DNA of 64,000 nucleotides from Trichoplusia ni (lineage: Eukaryota > Arthropoda > Insecta > Lepidoptera > Noctuidae). This document shows positions 50,261-62,364 of the stretch, piece after piece; the stretch's first letter is position 1; each line of letters opens with the position of its first letter. The position numbers and the translations under genes were made by a program. Where the stretch lies: contig NC_039494.1 in NCBI RefSeq assembly GCF_003590095.1, positions 372,001 to 436,000 on the forward strand, read 5' to 3'. The notes beneath the pieces are model-generated. The model had not been told where the DNA came from. It did not search any database and saw nothing but the letters and a program-made list of their open reading frames with translations.

Positions 50261-51189
50261 CATCAAAATCTGCATCTTACATTGAATGGTTGCCGAATTA
50301 GCAAGTCAAGAGAAGTATTGGTATGCTTTAAAAATAATTATAATCTTATATAGGTCATATATATGTATAATTTGTTAATATTCATATGTTTTTCAATAAA
50401 AATAAAACTTGATTGATGTAAATCCATAAATATTACGTATGTATTATGTGTGTCTGTTGTTTAGTTATTTATTGATCAGGTGTTCATGTATTATTTATTT
50501 AAGTAAATTTGTTGCTTTAGTTGTTTTTATAAAATTGAAAAATCAAACATGTATATATTATTTTTTTAACAAGCTTTAAGACTGTTTTTTTTTATTTCCT
50601 ATCAAAATAATCGAACAGACAATATAGACGAAATAATCTAAACGTTTGAGAACTCGACGCCAGTTAACGTAGTAATAGTGGGATGAATAAAATCCATACG
50701 TGAATCAAAAGTATACGCCTCACATTTGGACATAGTGTGCGATACAGAAACGTAGAATTATTTGAGGAAACCAAATACTACCACAAAAAAACGAACTTTA
50801 TGGGCAAATAATAAAATAGTTATGTGTTGAGTATTCTTGTAAAGAGTTAATGATTTTTATAGTTGGAAAAATAAATATACATTATTATATAAAGCGAGAC
50901 TATCAATCGTCTATCTTATCTGATCTTAAAAAATCACGCACGCCTATCAACACCCGTCAGTGTGCGGTAAAAATGCCGGAGGCTATTAAACAAGTTAATA
51001 ATAAATTATAATAGAAATCTAAAAATGATCTTATGATTTTTAGTATTCTGCACTGCTAAAACAAAATAATTCGTGTTTATTTTGTTTCTCAGAACAACAC
51101 ATTTTTCTTCATTCCATTTATATTTATTTTATGCTCTCCACTTCTGTATTGGATAAAAAGGAGAGTCGTAAATTAATGTAACTATCGTT
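50261..51189. other. Intergenic, nothing recognised
   Basis: AT-rich, without a recognised gene, RNA gene or repeat. Confidence 0.4.
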
Positions 51190-51276
51190 GTGGAAGCGAG
51201 ACAGTGCAATACACGGCGTAAAGTGGCATCTCTCTTCGTCATCCGCTACTGTTACTCTTTGACGTGACGGTAGACC
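51190..51276 (+). repeat. Hairpin-GGTAGGCC repeat family, copy 2
   Basis: GTGGAAGCGAGACAGTGC, then AATACACGGCGTAAAGTGGC and ATCTCTCTTC form the imperfect hairpin. After a spacer, CGTGACGGTAGACC closes the unit. Confidence 0.65.
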
Positions 51277-52227
51277 TCATGTTGATACGTCAATCGTTGC
51301 TATAGTCTTGTAAAATAAGTGAACTGTGTGACTACGGGGTCAACTAATAGATCAAAACAAATATCAACGAATATTCATTTTTTTGTAAACCTAATTCGAT
51401 CTCTGGTATTCTGGCAACAACTAGGTAAGTATAAACAATTGTCTAAAAAGTTCTAAACGTGTTTTAATTAAACAATGAACAGGATAACCACTAGGTAATT
51501 GATGTGAATCCTCAACTTGTGGTCAATATGATGGTAAACGTAGACGTTATTTCCGGGGCCTTGCCGCGTGTAAGGTTAAATTAGCCATGGTTGAAAACGA
51601 CGGACATAACAATAAAGAAAAACGTTTAGACGTTTGTAGTGTTCCGCTTTGCTGATCTTCTAACCGCAAAATTAACTTGAAGTAAAATTTATATTTCGGC
51701 TGTACTTTTAGAGAACAATGTCTTAAAGAAAGACTCTAGATTAGAGTTTTTGCTAAGTCGTTATGTTGCCATAGATCCATCAAAATTTTTGACTGCAAGA
51801 ATTATTTTCAAAATCCGTACCTAGTTAAAGGAGACCATATTTCTAAGGCTTCGCGATCTGTATGATACACAAAATGTCTTTCTGCCACCAGACTGATCTC
51901 CGAAACATCAGTTTGTATAATAAAATTGGAAATCTGGAAGTTGTTGAAAGTTGTTTATTTCGAAACATAGAAGTGTTTTTATATCCTGACAAAACGGTTG
52001 TATAAATAAATATGTCACCTACACATCGGTCGTTCTGGGAACTAAGTGCAAAGGGCAAACAATAAAGTACTACATCATCAACTAACAATTTATTCAAATT
52101 ATTGAATTACCATTCTGATCACAAAACAATTAAATAACAATACAACACCATTACATCACATCTACTGGTATTAACTAATGTTAATCTTCCATCTACCACC
52201 ATCTCTTAAGGCAGTACCGTTTCAATA
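51277..52227. other. Intergenic, nothing recognised
   Basis: No supported gene or repeat. The 84-residue minus frame at 51843-52097 is of ordinary length for chance. Confidence 0.4.
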
Positions 52228-52316
52228 GTGGGAGAGAGACACGGCTCTACATTTTGTAGCGTGCCATCTCGCTCTCACAATTGCGAATGTCCCACTAAAA
52301 GAGGCGGTGGTAGACC
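52228..52316 (+). repeat. Hairpin-GGTAGGCC repeat family, copy 3
   Basis: GTGGGAGAGAGACACGGC, CTCTACATTTTGTAGC and GTGCCATCTCGCTCTCAC make a hairpin with about 24-nt arms and a tiny loop. After a spacer comes GGCGGTGGTAGACC. The 66-residue frame over it is incidental. Confidence 0.65.
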
Positions 52317-53924
52317 CCCTGATCATCTCGCGACAAGTCTAGGTACAATAGAAAATGGCCCAAGGCCCCTTTGTGGCGACTCTTGCATAACTACGCGACG
52401 TTATAAAAGGCGTACTGATGGGCAGTAATGCTCTAGGTCGGGGGTCACCAAGTTTTATAAGAACAATGGACACGGTTTTGAAATTTCAAATTAAAACTTT
52501 ATTTGGTGAGCTGCGAATAGGTTACAAAATGAGTTCGATAATTAAAGAAAGTCGTTTTTTGTTTTGCAATGCTGTGATGCTATGATTTATGATACAACGC
52601 TGAGATTGCAACAAGATTAATATCTTTTTCAGAATTATTGTTCGAATCTATTGCGAAGCTTGCAAACCCAACACTCATTTTTTTACTGAAAACTACTACA
52701 ACTCAACATTGTTGATGTTCAATTTTTGTGCCACGGGAGTTTCTCATATTAGCAATGTGGCTCATACACGGACAGTGATATTGGCGTATCCAAACCACTC
52801 CGTTATTTGTGCAGTCATTCGGTCAACGCTATCTTCCATCATTTGTAGAGGATCTCAGGCTTGCTGATATCTATAACTAAAGCTTAATTTTAGCCTTTTC
52901 AGTATTAAAAACCGACGAATTTAAAAATTGCAATAAATGTTAATAAATTGTTTAATCAGTATTAACAAATTAACATTGTACCGACAACCCTAGGGTTTCT
53001 GTGTATCAACAAGTAATGACAACATCGTTTAAAAGCTTAACATTATCCGTGTAGGTGTTCTCACATAAATAAGCCAGGCCCAGTGTCCTACATTATCGTG
53101 GATGTTGGTCACCGCCCGATGCACGGGCCGATGCGCCGGCGTCACTTAACCGGTCGGGTAACACAGTTTTATTTATAGATCGGAGCAAGCTTTTACTGTA
53201 GGTATTTTATGTTTCGGTATTGTAGGGAAATAACTTTTGTTATTAACCCTATTTGTTAAAATCTGAGTTTATTTTAATTTATTTTAAGTATTATTAAATG
53301 GATTTGCCTCTACTACGTATGTGCAACAAAATATAATTGCATCTTAAATTTTAATAGACAACCTTGTTAAATACTCCACGCAAAACAAATCTCCACAGTC
53401 CATATTAAGACGGTTACGCACACATAGATAATGAGTAAACATTTGTTGAAAACAGATAACCATTTACCTAAGAAAATAATCGGACATTAGTCGTGAATTA
53501 CTTCATACAACCGAGTTCGGAGCAAAGACTAATTGTATACAATCTGCGTTCTCTATTAATACAAATATTGTACGGACTCAAGTAGAGCTACTGGGGTACT
53601 GCAGATACACTGAACTTTGAGCATTAATAATGGTTATCTTTAGCGTAAGGCTGTGGTCTTTCCTAACATTGTAGGTGTCTTAAAACGTCACAATGTATGA
53701 TGTTTGTCGATGCTTGCGACTCTTTAATATCAGCGAATTGTAGAGTTGGTAGAGTAGTGTCCCCGGAGTAAGCACTCTGAAATAGTATGACAAGATCAGA
53801 CTGTGATTAACAAAGAAAGATCGTTGCGTCTCCATCACTGTCTTAGACCGTGTTCCAGTTTCTTCTACTTGTCTATGTACGAACTAATACTTATTTTATA
53901 GACTATCATCTATGTATATCTATA
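52317..53924. other. Intergenic with a GC-rich patch
   Basis: A GC-rich patch at 53096-53162 (GTCACCGCCCGATGCACGGG, GATGCGCCGGCGTC) stands out from AT-rich DNA and includes a GCCCG-ATGCA-CGGGC hairpin. It may be regulatory. Nothing else is recognised. Confidence 0.35.
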
Positions 53925-54164
53925 TCTATACCAATATACAAAGCTGAAGAGTTAATTTGTTTGTTTTTTGAGCGCGCTAATCTCAGAAAGTACTGGTTCA
54001 AATTGAAAAAATCTTTTTGCGTTGAATTGACTATTCATCGAGGAAGGTACCATAACGCTGCCACTAATATCAGCGAATATACAATGGAAAATGTGGAAAA
54101 ACAGGGCTGGTATAAATCATAACTTATATCTTCTAAACAAGACGAAGTCGCGGGCAACAGCTAG
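53925..54164 (+). mobile_element. Lep1-like Helitron element, copy 3
   Basis: It starts TCTATACCAATATACAAAGC after an A and ends GTCGCGGGCAACAGCTAG before a T. Landmarks GCGCTAATCTCAGAAAGTAC, CATCGAGGAAGG and TACAATGGAAAATGTGG match copies 1 and 2. At 240 bp it is near the length of copy 1. The 90-residue frame overlapping it is not a gene. Confidence 0.78.
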
Positions 54165-54444
54165 TACTATATACTAGACGCGGTAGATTATGACGTTTAA
54201 GGCAGCCTATAGTGTTTGCAGGAGACCGCGGCCTAAGGACACTTACTTAATTTAGTAGGCGCTCCTTTCCATCTGTCGCGTTTAAAATGACCTATTCCCT
54301 CGATATATTGCAAGCATTCTCCGCATAATTGACTTTATCGTAATCATTTATCTTGATAATACTAGACACTTTGTAATTGACATAGGCGTGAATATTTGAA
54401 TTGTGGGTGTGGATATTCCGGACTATCCCTAAGTTTATTTCAAA

Positions 54445-54640
54445 TCATACTAATTCCACTTATGTTATAAACACGAAATTTTGTTCGTATTGATGTGTTT
54501 TACTCTTTCACCCAAAACCACTGAAACGATTTGGACAAAAATTTAGTATATATATATAGTTTATTACCTGGATTGACACATAACATATGATAGTTTTTAT
54601 CCCGATTTTATGTTTTCGTTGCGATCGCTTTTTGAATGGT
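54445..54640 (+). mobile_element. Helitron-like element remnant, 3' truncated or decayed
   Basis: TCATACTAATTCCACTTATG, then TTTTACTCTTTCACCCAAAA, CCACTGAAACGATTTGGAC, ACCTGGATTGACACATAAC and ATAGTTTTTATCCCG follow the order in the intact element at 63530-63766. The expected CGCGGGC...CTAG end is missing. Confidence 0.5.
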
Positions 54641-56828
54641 TAAGGGAAGAGTTGCTGGCAAAGTGGGCTGTTTCCATGTGGCGCAGGAGAGAAGAGAATC
54701 GTGGAAGGATTTGGCTTAGCAGTAGGAAGTCTCCACATTTTCTCACCGTTTAATTACCGCAAGATCAGGTACTAACCGCGTATAAATAAAGCAAAACCAA
54801 TTGTAGGCGTAAAATTTTTATATCAAACTGCTACTTTCTATAAATTATACATAATTAAAAACAAAAAAGGTTCACAAAATTCATCCGTGGGAATACGATT
54901 GATAGATTGACCACAATAATACTGGCCATTATAATTACAGTATACAAACACCAATAAATAACGTATTCGCATGTGAAGTGCAGCTCGGGGGTATGCTTAC
55001 GTGTTTCTTAATGGCCTTACATCATAGCAACAAAGTGAAGATGTATGGTTAATATTTGAAAAGAGGTTTTACTAACTCTGTGAATACGAATTAAACGATT
55101 GAATCGTTTAATTATCAAACTAAATTTGAGAGTGGTTTTCATTATTTTAACCACAGACAGGTTAATTGCACTTGAGTATTTCAGAAAAATATAGTTACGT
55201 AAGAAAGTGGATTTGCTCATTGATTGTTTTGGAAGACACCAGACTAATATGCTTTGAAAGTATTTAAATTGATTAAAGTGCTAAAAACATATTAATACAT
55301 AGAAAAATTAATACAGTAATAAAGCGGCTTCTTATATCAAAGCGGCATTTCTATCTCAATATAAGTTTTTGAAGATTCCACTAATAATATACATATTATT
55401 TGCACATGAGCAAAATAATACAATTGATTGATGCAGAATGATAGAGAATTTTATACAAGCAATTTGTTTGCCATTCTTTTGTGCCATCAAAAGAACATGT
55501 ACTTATTAATTGTAATTATTGAACATGACCACTCATTGCAACACCTTTTAAATACAATCTTAACACATCTTTAACTGGGGCCAAGGATCGTAAGTTTTTT
55601 AAAAGTTTTGCAATGAACTTATAACTAAGATTGTACACTTTAATTACTGTAATCGTTTCAGAGCGGCTTTCAATGAATCAATCACAACGTCGTAAACTTT
55701 TTGTAAAGTCAACAAACGTTTAGTAACTACATGATTGTCGGGAACTCATTTGTAATGGAAATTATAGCTGGCTTCAATGCAACGTATAATTATATGGCTT
55801 TAAAAAATATTCTGAACCTTTTTACTTTAATTATTATTCTTAAAGAAAATGTCTTTATGAGGTGTGGAGAAAATTAAGGCGGCATAAAGGCTGTCGTTCG
55901 GGTTTATTTATATTTCTTGGAAGTATAATTTCAGTTGCTTGTTATTCAATTTAAAAATCATAATTATTTTATGGTGAAAGTCAAATATGAGAACAAGGGC
56001 TGATTGGAACTGGCATTAAATTACGAATTATGTTACATTGTGAAGCTGTTGTATAATAATATATAAGCGATGAAGCGTGGACAAAAATGAACCGTAAAAT
56101 TGTAAGTTAGGTAAATCATTATTAATGTATTTCGTTTCACTTTTAGTCAACTTTTCAGTTTTATTTAGTCAGCGGCAAGGAGTGTTAGACTTTTATTGGC
56201 TAGAACCCATTAATACTCATTTATTTTTCTCCCTGTATAACGGGTCTGTGGTAGCACTTCCTTTTGAAACATCCCGATTATTTTGTTTCACCTGTACCTG
56301 TGTTTGTAACACAATCTTGCAAGCTGTATTTGACCCACTTCCCGGTTTACAATTGAGTTATAGTTTTGTATGTACATATATTGCGCGACAATGTAATGTT
56401 ACGATGGCATAGAGCTTATTTGATGCTGAAACTGCAAGATGACCATAAGAATTCCGCCATAGTATGACACAACGCGACGTCATCAAATTTTGCTGACCTA
56501 TTTCATCATGAGACTTTTGATCCCAGATAAGAAGGTAAGCTGTTGTTTAATTAACTCATGAAATATTGGTCACCATGGTACTCAATCGCTTTAGCTTAGT
56601 GTTTACAGATCCATCAAATTGAATACTAATTGCTAAGTCAATAATTGTACGTTTAAAATACTTTGTTTGGTAACTTATTGCCTTTGGCTTGACATTAAAT
56701 TATAATGTTTACGAATTTGAAATCAATGTAAATAAATCTTAGTATTTCATGTTTTGTGCCGTGCCTCTTTTAAAATGACTTTAAAATTACAGTGTTTTAC
56801 AAAAAGTTCGTTCATAGTTTAATGACTC
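54641..56828. other. Intergenic with a 25-nt palindrome
   Basis: A palindrome with 12-bp arms around one base occupies 55089-55113 (AATTAAACGATT-G and its complement). The 95-residue frame at 56125-56412 is Phe/Cys/Leu-rich and unsupported. Nothing else is recognised. Confidence 0.35.
55089..55113. repeat. 25-nt perfect palindrome (12-bp arms)
   Basis: AATTAAACGATT is followed by G and its exact reverse complement AATCGTTTAATT. It may be a homeodomain-type binding palindrome (TTAAA/TTTAA cores) or chance. Confidence 0.6.
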
Positions 56829-56945
56829 TTGCGTAAGATCCAATCGTTTGTGGTTATTTTTCCGAGAAACCGTCTGGTTTTCTTTCGGTTTGTGATAGAT
56901 CTTTTGAATGATCATTATTGGCCGATCAAAGAACTTGTTAACGAC

Positions 56946-56981
56946 AAAAAAATGGAGACGAGGTTACTTCTCCATTTTTTT
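56946..56981. repeat. Hairpin with 13-bp perfect arms
   Basis: AAAAAAATGGAGA (56946-56958) and its complement TCTCCATTTTTTT (56969-56981) enclose a 10-nt loop. The form recalls a bacterial terminator, but this is insect DNA, so a meaning of that kind is not expected. Confidence 0.6.
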
Positions 56982-57149
56982 AAAGACGAGTATTGCTCCC
57001 AAAAAAATAAACTGGATTACTAGGTATACATATTATATGTATAGTACAGGAGCTACTATAACAGTATGTCATAAATGCATCAAAAATATTTCTACCATGA
57101 CGCCATCACTATCATAATTTAATCGAAACAATCAACCAACAGGACACAC

Positions 57150-58017
57150 GAGTGCTAAATAAATCTCAATTTAATACAAACTGACAGCCATAAATCGATC
57201 AAGATCGTCAAATGTGGACATATGATCTTGGAATCTATTGAAGGACCGTTTGAGATTGAAACACCGATGCCAGTTGTCACGGACTTAGTAAGGAGTGTAC
57301 GAGCAAATTCTCAATTCACTGTATATTGCATAGGCACTGATGTACGTATGATACCACCTACTTGGAATAAGTCCGGATTCACACTGTGTGGTACATTTTT
57401 GTTAAAGTCATTTGAGGTGTTAAAGTGAATTGTAAGAACAACATGATAAGTGCTTATCATTGTCAAGGATCCGGACTACACAGTGAAATCATTGAATTTA
57501 GATGGTATAACTAGTATTGACATTAATTGCTTTTCGATGAGTGAATTCGGATTGTCTATTCAATTTGAATTCGATTTGATCAACGCTGAGGTATATATAT
57601 CATGGGGTTATTTGTCTTTAATACGAGAATTGATTCTTTTTTGGGATAGAATGGAATTCGGCGATTTCTTCACTCAGCTAATAACAACATATTTGATTTC
57701 TGACGAATTTGTGTAACCTCGCTGAATTTACAATGCATTGAAATGGGCAAGACGCCAAAGTGGGATCTAATAAAATCGATAGCAATCGGATCATGCGCCA
57801 GCGATGCAATCAAATTCCATATCTGCATCAATCCAATTGGATAGATTCCGACGTTCGAATTTCAAATTTCTTAAGCTCAACACACCGTTTACGGTCATTC
57901 ACGATTCAACCAGAAATATTCTTCGTGACAGATTGGTCTTTGACCATAATGAAAACTGACCAAATGATATATTGGGCTCTTGTTTCGTATGACGTAAACC
58001 TACTCAATAATTGATTA
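57150..58017 (+). other. Stop-poor, more balanced stretch; possible decayed coding sequence
   Basis: Three consecutive plus-strand open segments lie here. The first, about 57150-57428, includes SIEGPFEIETPMPVVTDLV. The second, at 57450-57716 in the same frame, includes LDGITSIDINCFSMSEFG and LSIQFEFDLINAEVYI. The third, at 57760-58014, is in another frame. They are separated by short stop clusters. Alternating hydrophobic residues in the second suggest beta strands. I do not recognise a family, and each segment alone is within the length expected by chance, so this is at most a candidate pseudogene. Confidence 0.2.
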
Positions 58018-58904
58018 AGGACAAGAACTTAGCGGGACATGAATACATTGTCAAGATGATGACAAATTGATTTCTGACATTCTTCTACAATTAATGCAGC
58101 AAATAAGGGACCTTTCTTTACTATTTATTGGAATCTATCTGCTTATGGGTTAAAATAATATCGGATACACTCGCGATCCCTGAATACTCGATAATTTCCA
58201 TTACCAAATACCATAAACTCAATTTTATCCTTATACAAGTCAACAGTTACCAAGACAGGCGAACATAATGAGACTTCCAGTAGGTATCCGGCTATCCAGT
58301 ACCCTTTCTGTCAATCAGGTCTTGGAAAAACCCATGACCTTATTACGCGTATGCATTGCATGAGTAGGAATATAGTTCAATTTGAACCAGATCCTGTTGG
58401 GGTCCGACGTACCGTAAGAGAATAAAGTGTCGGTATCAATTGTTACACCACTCGTGTACTGCAAGTTAATAGAGCTAAATTGGCTATTATTCAATTGTAA
58501 TATAAGTGAGAGATTTTAACAAGCTGAGATTGTAATTTGGACTTGAGGGGTATAAAGAGTGCAGTGAATGTATCCTAATGGTCTGTAAAGATTACTAAAT
58601 ATTGTAAAGGTTATGTAAAGAGAGAAGGTATCTTTATTTTAGAACTATTATGGAATATCACGATAGCATTTTTTTCTTTTGGGATGTCAGTCAAGATTTT
58701 TGTGGATATAATTATTTCATTTATAAATATGAAGTTCTAAAGAGTATCTAAAAGATCTGCTTGAAGCCTTTTCAGACTTAAGATAAATATATTGTATTGC
58801 AATTTTCGAGCTTATATTTACTTTCACCTGTCCCCTTGTCTGTAATTAAATGTTCCCAAGTTAAATTGACTCACTTTCCAGTTTCTGATTGAACTAAAGT
58901 TTTA
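58018..58904. other. Intergenic, nothing recognised
   Basis: The composition is slightly more balanced up to about 58480, as if continuing the possible relic before it, then AT-rich. No feature is recognised. Confidence 0.3.
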
Positions 58905-59068
58905 TGTTGGTAGCTACGGCGGGCTTGTCCGAAACGGTTACGGCCGCCCCGGTACACTAGGACAAAGGAAAGAACGAGGGTGTGTTTTGGTCCATAAAAG
59001 TCTGACACTCCGTTCCGCTCAACCCAAAGCGGAACTAGTCTTTTGATGCTTTCCCATCAAAAAAAAAT
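58905..59068 (+). repeat. SINE or LINE-tail repeat (GTCTGACA family), copy 3
   Basis: TGGTAGCTACGGCGGGCTTG, CGGCCGCCCCGGTACACTAG and TGTTTTGGTCCATAAAAGTC precede CTGACACTCCGTTCCGCTC. The hairpin-like GTTCCGCTCAACCCAAAGCG and then TTTGATG and an A tail follow. The poly-A end marks a retroposed element. This is the best copy of three. Confidence 0.6.
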
Positions 59069-60820
59069 CAGTGTATTCAACTTATCTGATACTGTGGCAC
59101 GACACTCCCACACCGAGTTTGGATTCGTTTGTTCGTCGTTCGTTCATTCTTCTAAATAAGCACTAGGGTAAAAAAGCTGTAAAGCTTTCTTCTTATGGAT
59201 TACAGTGCATGGAAATGGCATGCTGCAAGCGTTTTTAAGTTCCTTTTTATTAATTTAAGTTCAACCAGTGTTGCGATTCCCGAATTATATTTCTTTTTTC
59301 TGAATTTAGATAGGTAAGCCAAACAGAACATGATTTGTTTTCGTGTGAAGCAGGCTTTACGCAAGTGTTGGAACGAATATAGGTAACAAGATGTGTGCAG
59401 ACGACCGCTGGCCTGCATTGTTGAATATAAAACACTAAGCTTGTTTTGGTTAATAGATTCAAACGATTTCAATCTAGATAGCGATGCTCGATACAGAAGT
59501 AATTTGTGCGAACACACTTGAGTTATGAGATAATGATTTTAGAAGAACTTAGCTTTTAATTAGTAGACTATTTTTTTGGCTAGTGCCCAATGGAGGCTAT
59601 TTAAAATTGTCTGGACTTTGAAAGATACTAAAGTTGAAATAATGTCTAAGAGAAGTGCATGATGAAAAAAAGTTACAACATTAACGTGTGCAAGTGTGTG
59701 GGCAGAGGTACCTACTTGTAGCGCAGTGCTAACGCCGACCGGAATATTTTAGTTAAACTCAATATCCACCTTTTGTATTCTCAGAAAATGAAATTACATC
59801 CTTTCGGCTTATCACACTAAAAAATATGTGCATTTGAATATGTCTGCTCTAATGTAGCAAAGTTAAGAATAACCATACAAACATTACATACTCCACCATC
59901 CAATTCAATTAACAAATAATTTAGTTGCCACAGCAGTTTACCAATAAATAACATAATTTATTAAGTAATGCGAAATTTCATTTAGGGAGCGCGCTAGCCG
60001 AGCTTCGTTTTGTAATCCAATAAATGGCTAACGGTTTAGTGAGGTAAACATTTATTATGTGAATAGCTATGATATTGGATTATAGACTGGTAATTTGTAT
60101 TGCACGAAATTTAAGTAAGTAACGGCTAATGTTGTGGTAATTACTAAAATATTAGCAAAGTTGTTTTCGATTTAGTACAAAAAAACCGAAAATATTTTAA
60201 GGTATTTTTTTGCTGGTTATTAGCTTGGTCTTTAGAAGTGATTGTGCGGCCCTGCCTAGTAAATTAAACGGAGATAATAATAGTATTTATTGTGTATTAT
60301 TTAAAATTTAAACTTCAATGTTTTCCAGGTACCGGTGACAGGATGAATTACCACGGGCTTCATTATGCGTGAGATAAAAAACCGGGACAGGATTTAAGTG
60401 AGACACCATGTTACCTTGGATACAACAGAACTCCCTTTTTTACTGTATTTAAACTTAATAAATGTGCACATATTGTCAATGAAATAATAATATAATGTCT
60501 AGGTTATTAGCAAACAGTTATTATCCTGTCTATTCAATAATAAATGCGACTTTGTTATTTTTTTTCAGATTCATGCATGTCGTGACTCTTTTACAAGTTT
60601 TTTTTTTCATATTTGAATAAGTATTATCTAGTGCATTTATATCCTGTACGACCTACATTCTAAGCAAGTGTTTACGTAAATACATTGATTTTCATTTACA
60701 CATATAAATTTATTAAAAGCGAGCTAACAGGCTGAAGACCAAAACTTACTATATTATATTATTTTGTTTGCCACAGCTAGCTGGACAGTTCAGTAAACTA
60801 TCTTATGGTAGGACAGCTGT
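59069..60820. other. Intergenic, nothing recognised
   Basis: No gene or repeat recognised. The 105-residue minus-strand frame at 59200-59517 overlaps another frame of similar length and has no supporting feature. Confidence 0.35.
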
Positions 60821-60907
60821 AGCAGTAAAAAAGAGACGGCACATAAAGTGTAGAGCAGCATCTCTCTCTAACACAAAACAATTTTATTTAGAGATATAGT
60901 AGTAGGC
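60821..60907 (+). repeat. Hairpin-GGTAGGCC repeat family, copy 4 (diverged)
   Basis: AAAGAGACGGCACATAAAGT, GTAGAGCAGCATCTCTCTC, a spacer and then ATAGTAGTAGGC keep the family order but with more differences than the other copies. Confidence 0.5.
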
Positions 60908-61338
60908 TCACATATTGACTACGAGTCTGATCAAGATGACCCTATGAACCAAGGAGGATTTATTTTATACAGCTAGCCTCATAGACTGTCAATATGATAC
61001 TTACGTGCAGAAATTACTGCACCTTAATGCAAATATATTTCCCGCTTAGTATATACAAGTACAACTGATTCGTTTCAGATAACACTACCTATCATCATTG
61101 GTGAATTTATGCACGAATTTGTACTAGGAATAGAGCTAAAATTCCGCTATTTTCAATTGGCGATAAATGAATGGGAATTGGATTCAGTTTGTCATTGAAA
61201 ATTCGTTGCATTGAGTGAGGGTTCCGCCCCGTACTGAATTTTTGTGTTGGCAAAGTGCTTAAGAGAATACAAATATTGAAAAATTCAATCCAATTTTAAT
61301 TTATTTATCGAGAAAATAGTAGAATCAGTGCCCAGAGG

Positions 61339-61415
61339 GTTGACTACCACCGCATAAGGTGATATCACTGATGTTTTGGAACCGTGACAGTGCACTACAT
61401 GGCGTTCAATAATAG
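61339..61415 (-). repeat. Hairpin-GGTAGGCC repeat family, copy 5 (diverged)
   Basis: On the minus strand: GCCATGTAGTGCACTGTCAC, GGTTCC, a spacer and GCGGTGGTAGTC. The hairpin half matches GGAAGCGAGACAGTGCAATA in copy 2 when compared on the plus strand. Confidence 0.45.
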
Positions 61416-62133
61416 TTTCTTGAATCTTACATTAAAACGAGATGGTAGGCCCACAGAACAGTTTACTCAACAGTCAATAAATATAAATTTTATGTATGCA
61501 ATTAATTTAATTTTAAATTCTATTTACTATCATGCAAAGCTATATCTAGAATCTAATATAAAATGAAGTCGCACTGATCGAAAGATATGAATGTAAATTG
61601 AAGTAGCTGAGAAAGGAATTTTATCATAAATAAGCGATCTTAAAAAGAGCATATTTGCAAGAATATGCGTATGTTTATTTGAACACGTTTTTCCTACTTA
61701 ACCTGTCGCATGTAAAATGTACAGCCATGTAAATAATTTAAGAGGTATGTATGTTATAATTATTTTTGAATACTATTTATGTGCAATGTGTCCACAAGTC
61801 AGGCGTAGGTCTATAGTATAATACGACGATAAATGCATTAAAACCACAAAAACAACAAAAAATTGGAAATCATTAAATTATATTTATCTTTAAAAGAAAT
61901 TCATGAATGGTTAGCTCATTTGCATGTTTTTTTTGTTGTTTGAAGACACACATCTGCGTTATTATTAATTTCATATTTCATTATTGGTCTGTTTACCTTA
62001 AAATATAAAACTTGTCACATTCCGTTGGCAACAACAATGAGGTAATTTGCTTACGATATTGCATCATCACGCGTTGCTATACTTCCCATCATGGACTACA
62101 ATCATATTTAATTACCTTTTAAATTTAAGTAAG
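61416..62133. other. Intergenic, nothing recognised
   Basis: AT-rich, without a recognised feature. Confidence 0.4.
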
Positions 62134-62364
62134 GTTGACATCTCGTTTCGTAGTTATGCGACTGTTCAAACCCCGATGCAAAAAGTATATGAAGATGTTT
62201 TAAGAAATAACTCTGAAAGCCGACCTAATATTCAGTTGTCGAATGTAATGCATCTACAGAGTGACGAATGGTTCACGTGGAATCATATAAAGTCGCTTCA
62301 AAGAGTTTTTTCCGTAGCTTGGGCAGATTTGGCTCAAAAGAGGAACAATATATATACTTATTAG
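62134..62364 (+). other. Possible partial exon or coding relic, unrecognised
   Basis: After an AAGTAAG acceptor-like AG at 62132-62133, the frame reads VDISFRSYATVQTPMQKVYE, continues through RPNIQLSNVMHLQSDEWF and TWNHIKSLQRVFSVAWADLA, and ends at TAG. Its composition (Ser, Gln, Glu, Trp, few Cys/Phe runs) looks more protein-like than most frames here, and the GC content is above local background. No family is recognised, and 76 codons can arise by chance. It could be a terminal exon, a retrotransposed piece or noise. Confidence 0.2.

Noticed and set aside
52228..52428. 66-residue plus-strand frame
   Set aside because: It covers a copy of the hairpin repeat family and has no other support.
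56125..56412. 95-residue plus-strand frame with hydrophobic stretches
   Set aside because: Composition and length fit chance; no signal or membrane pattern that stands out and no splice context.
59200..59517. 105-residue minus-strand frame overlapping another frame
   Set aside because: Two overlapping frames of similar quality, neither with recognisable domains.
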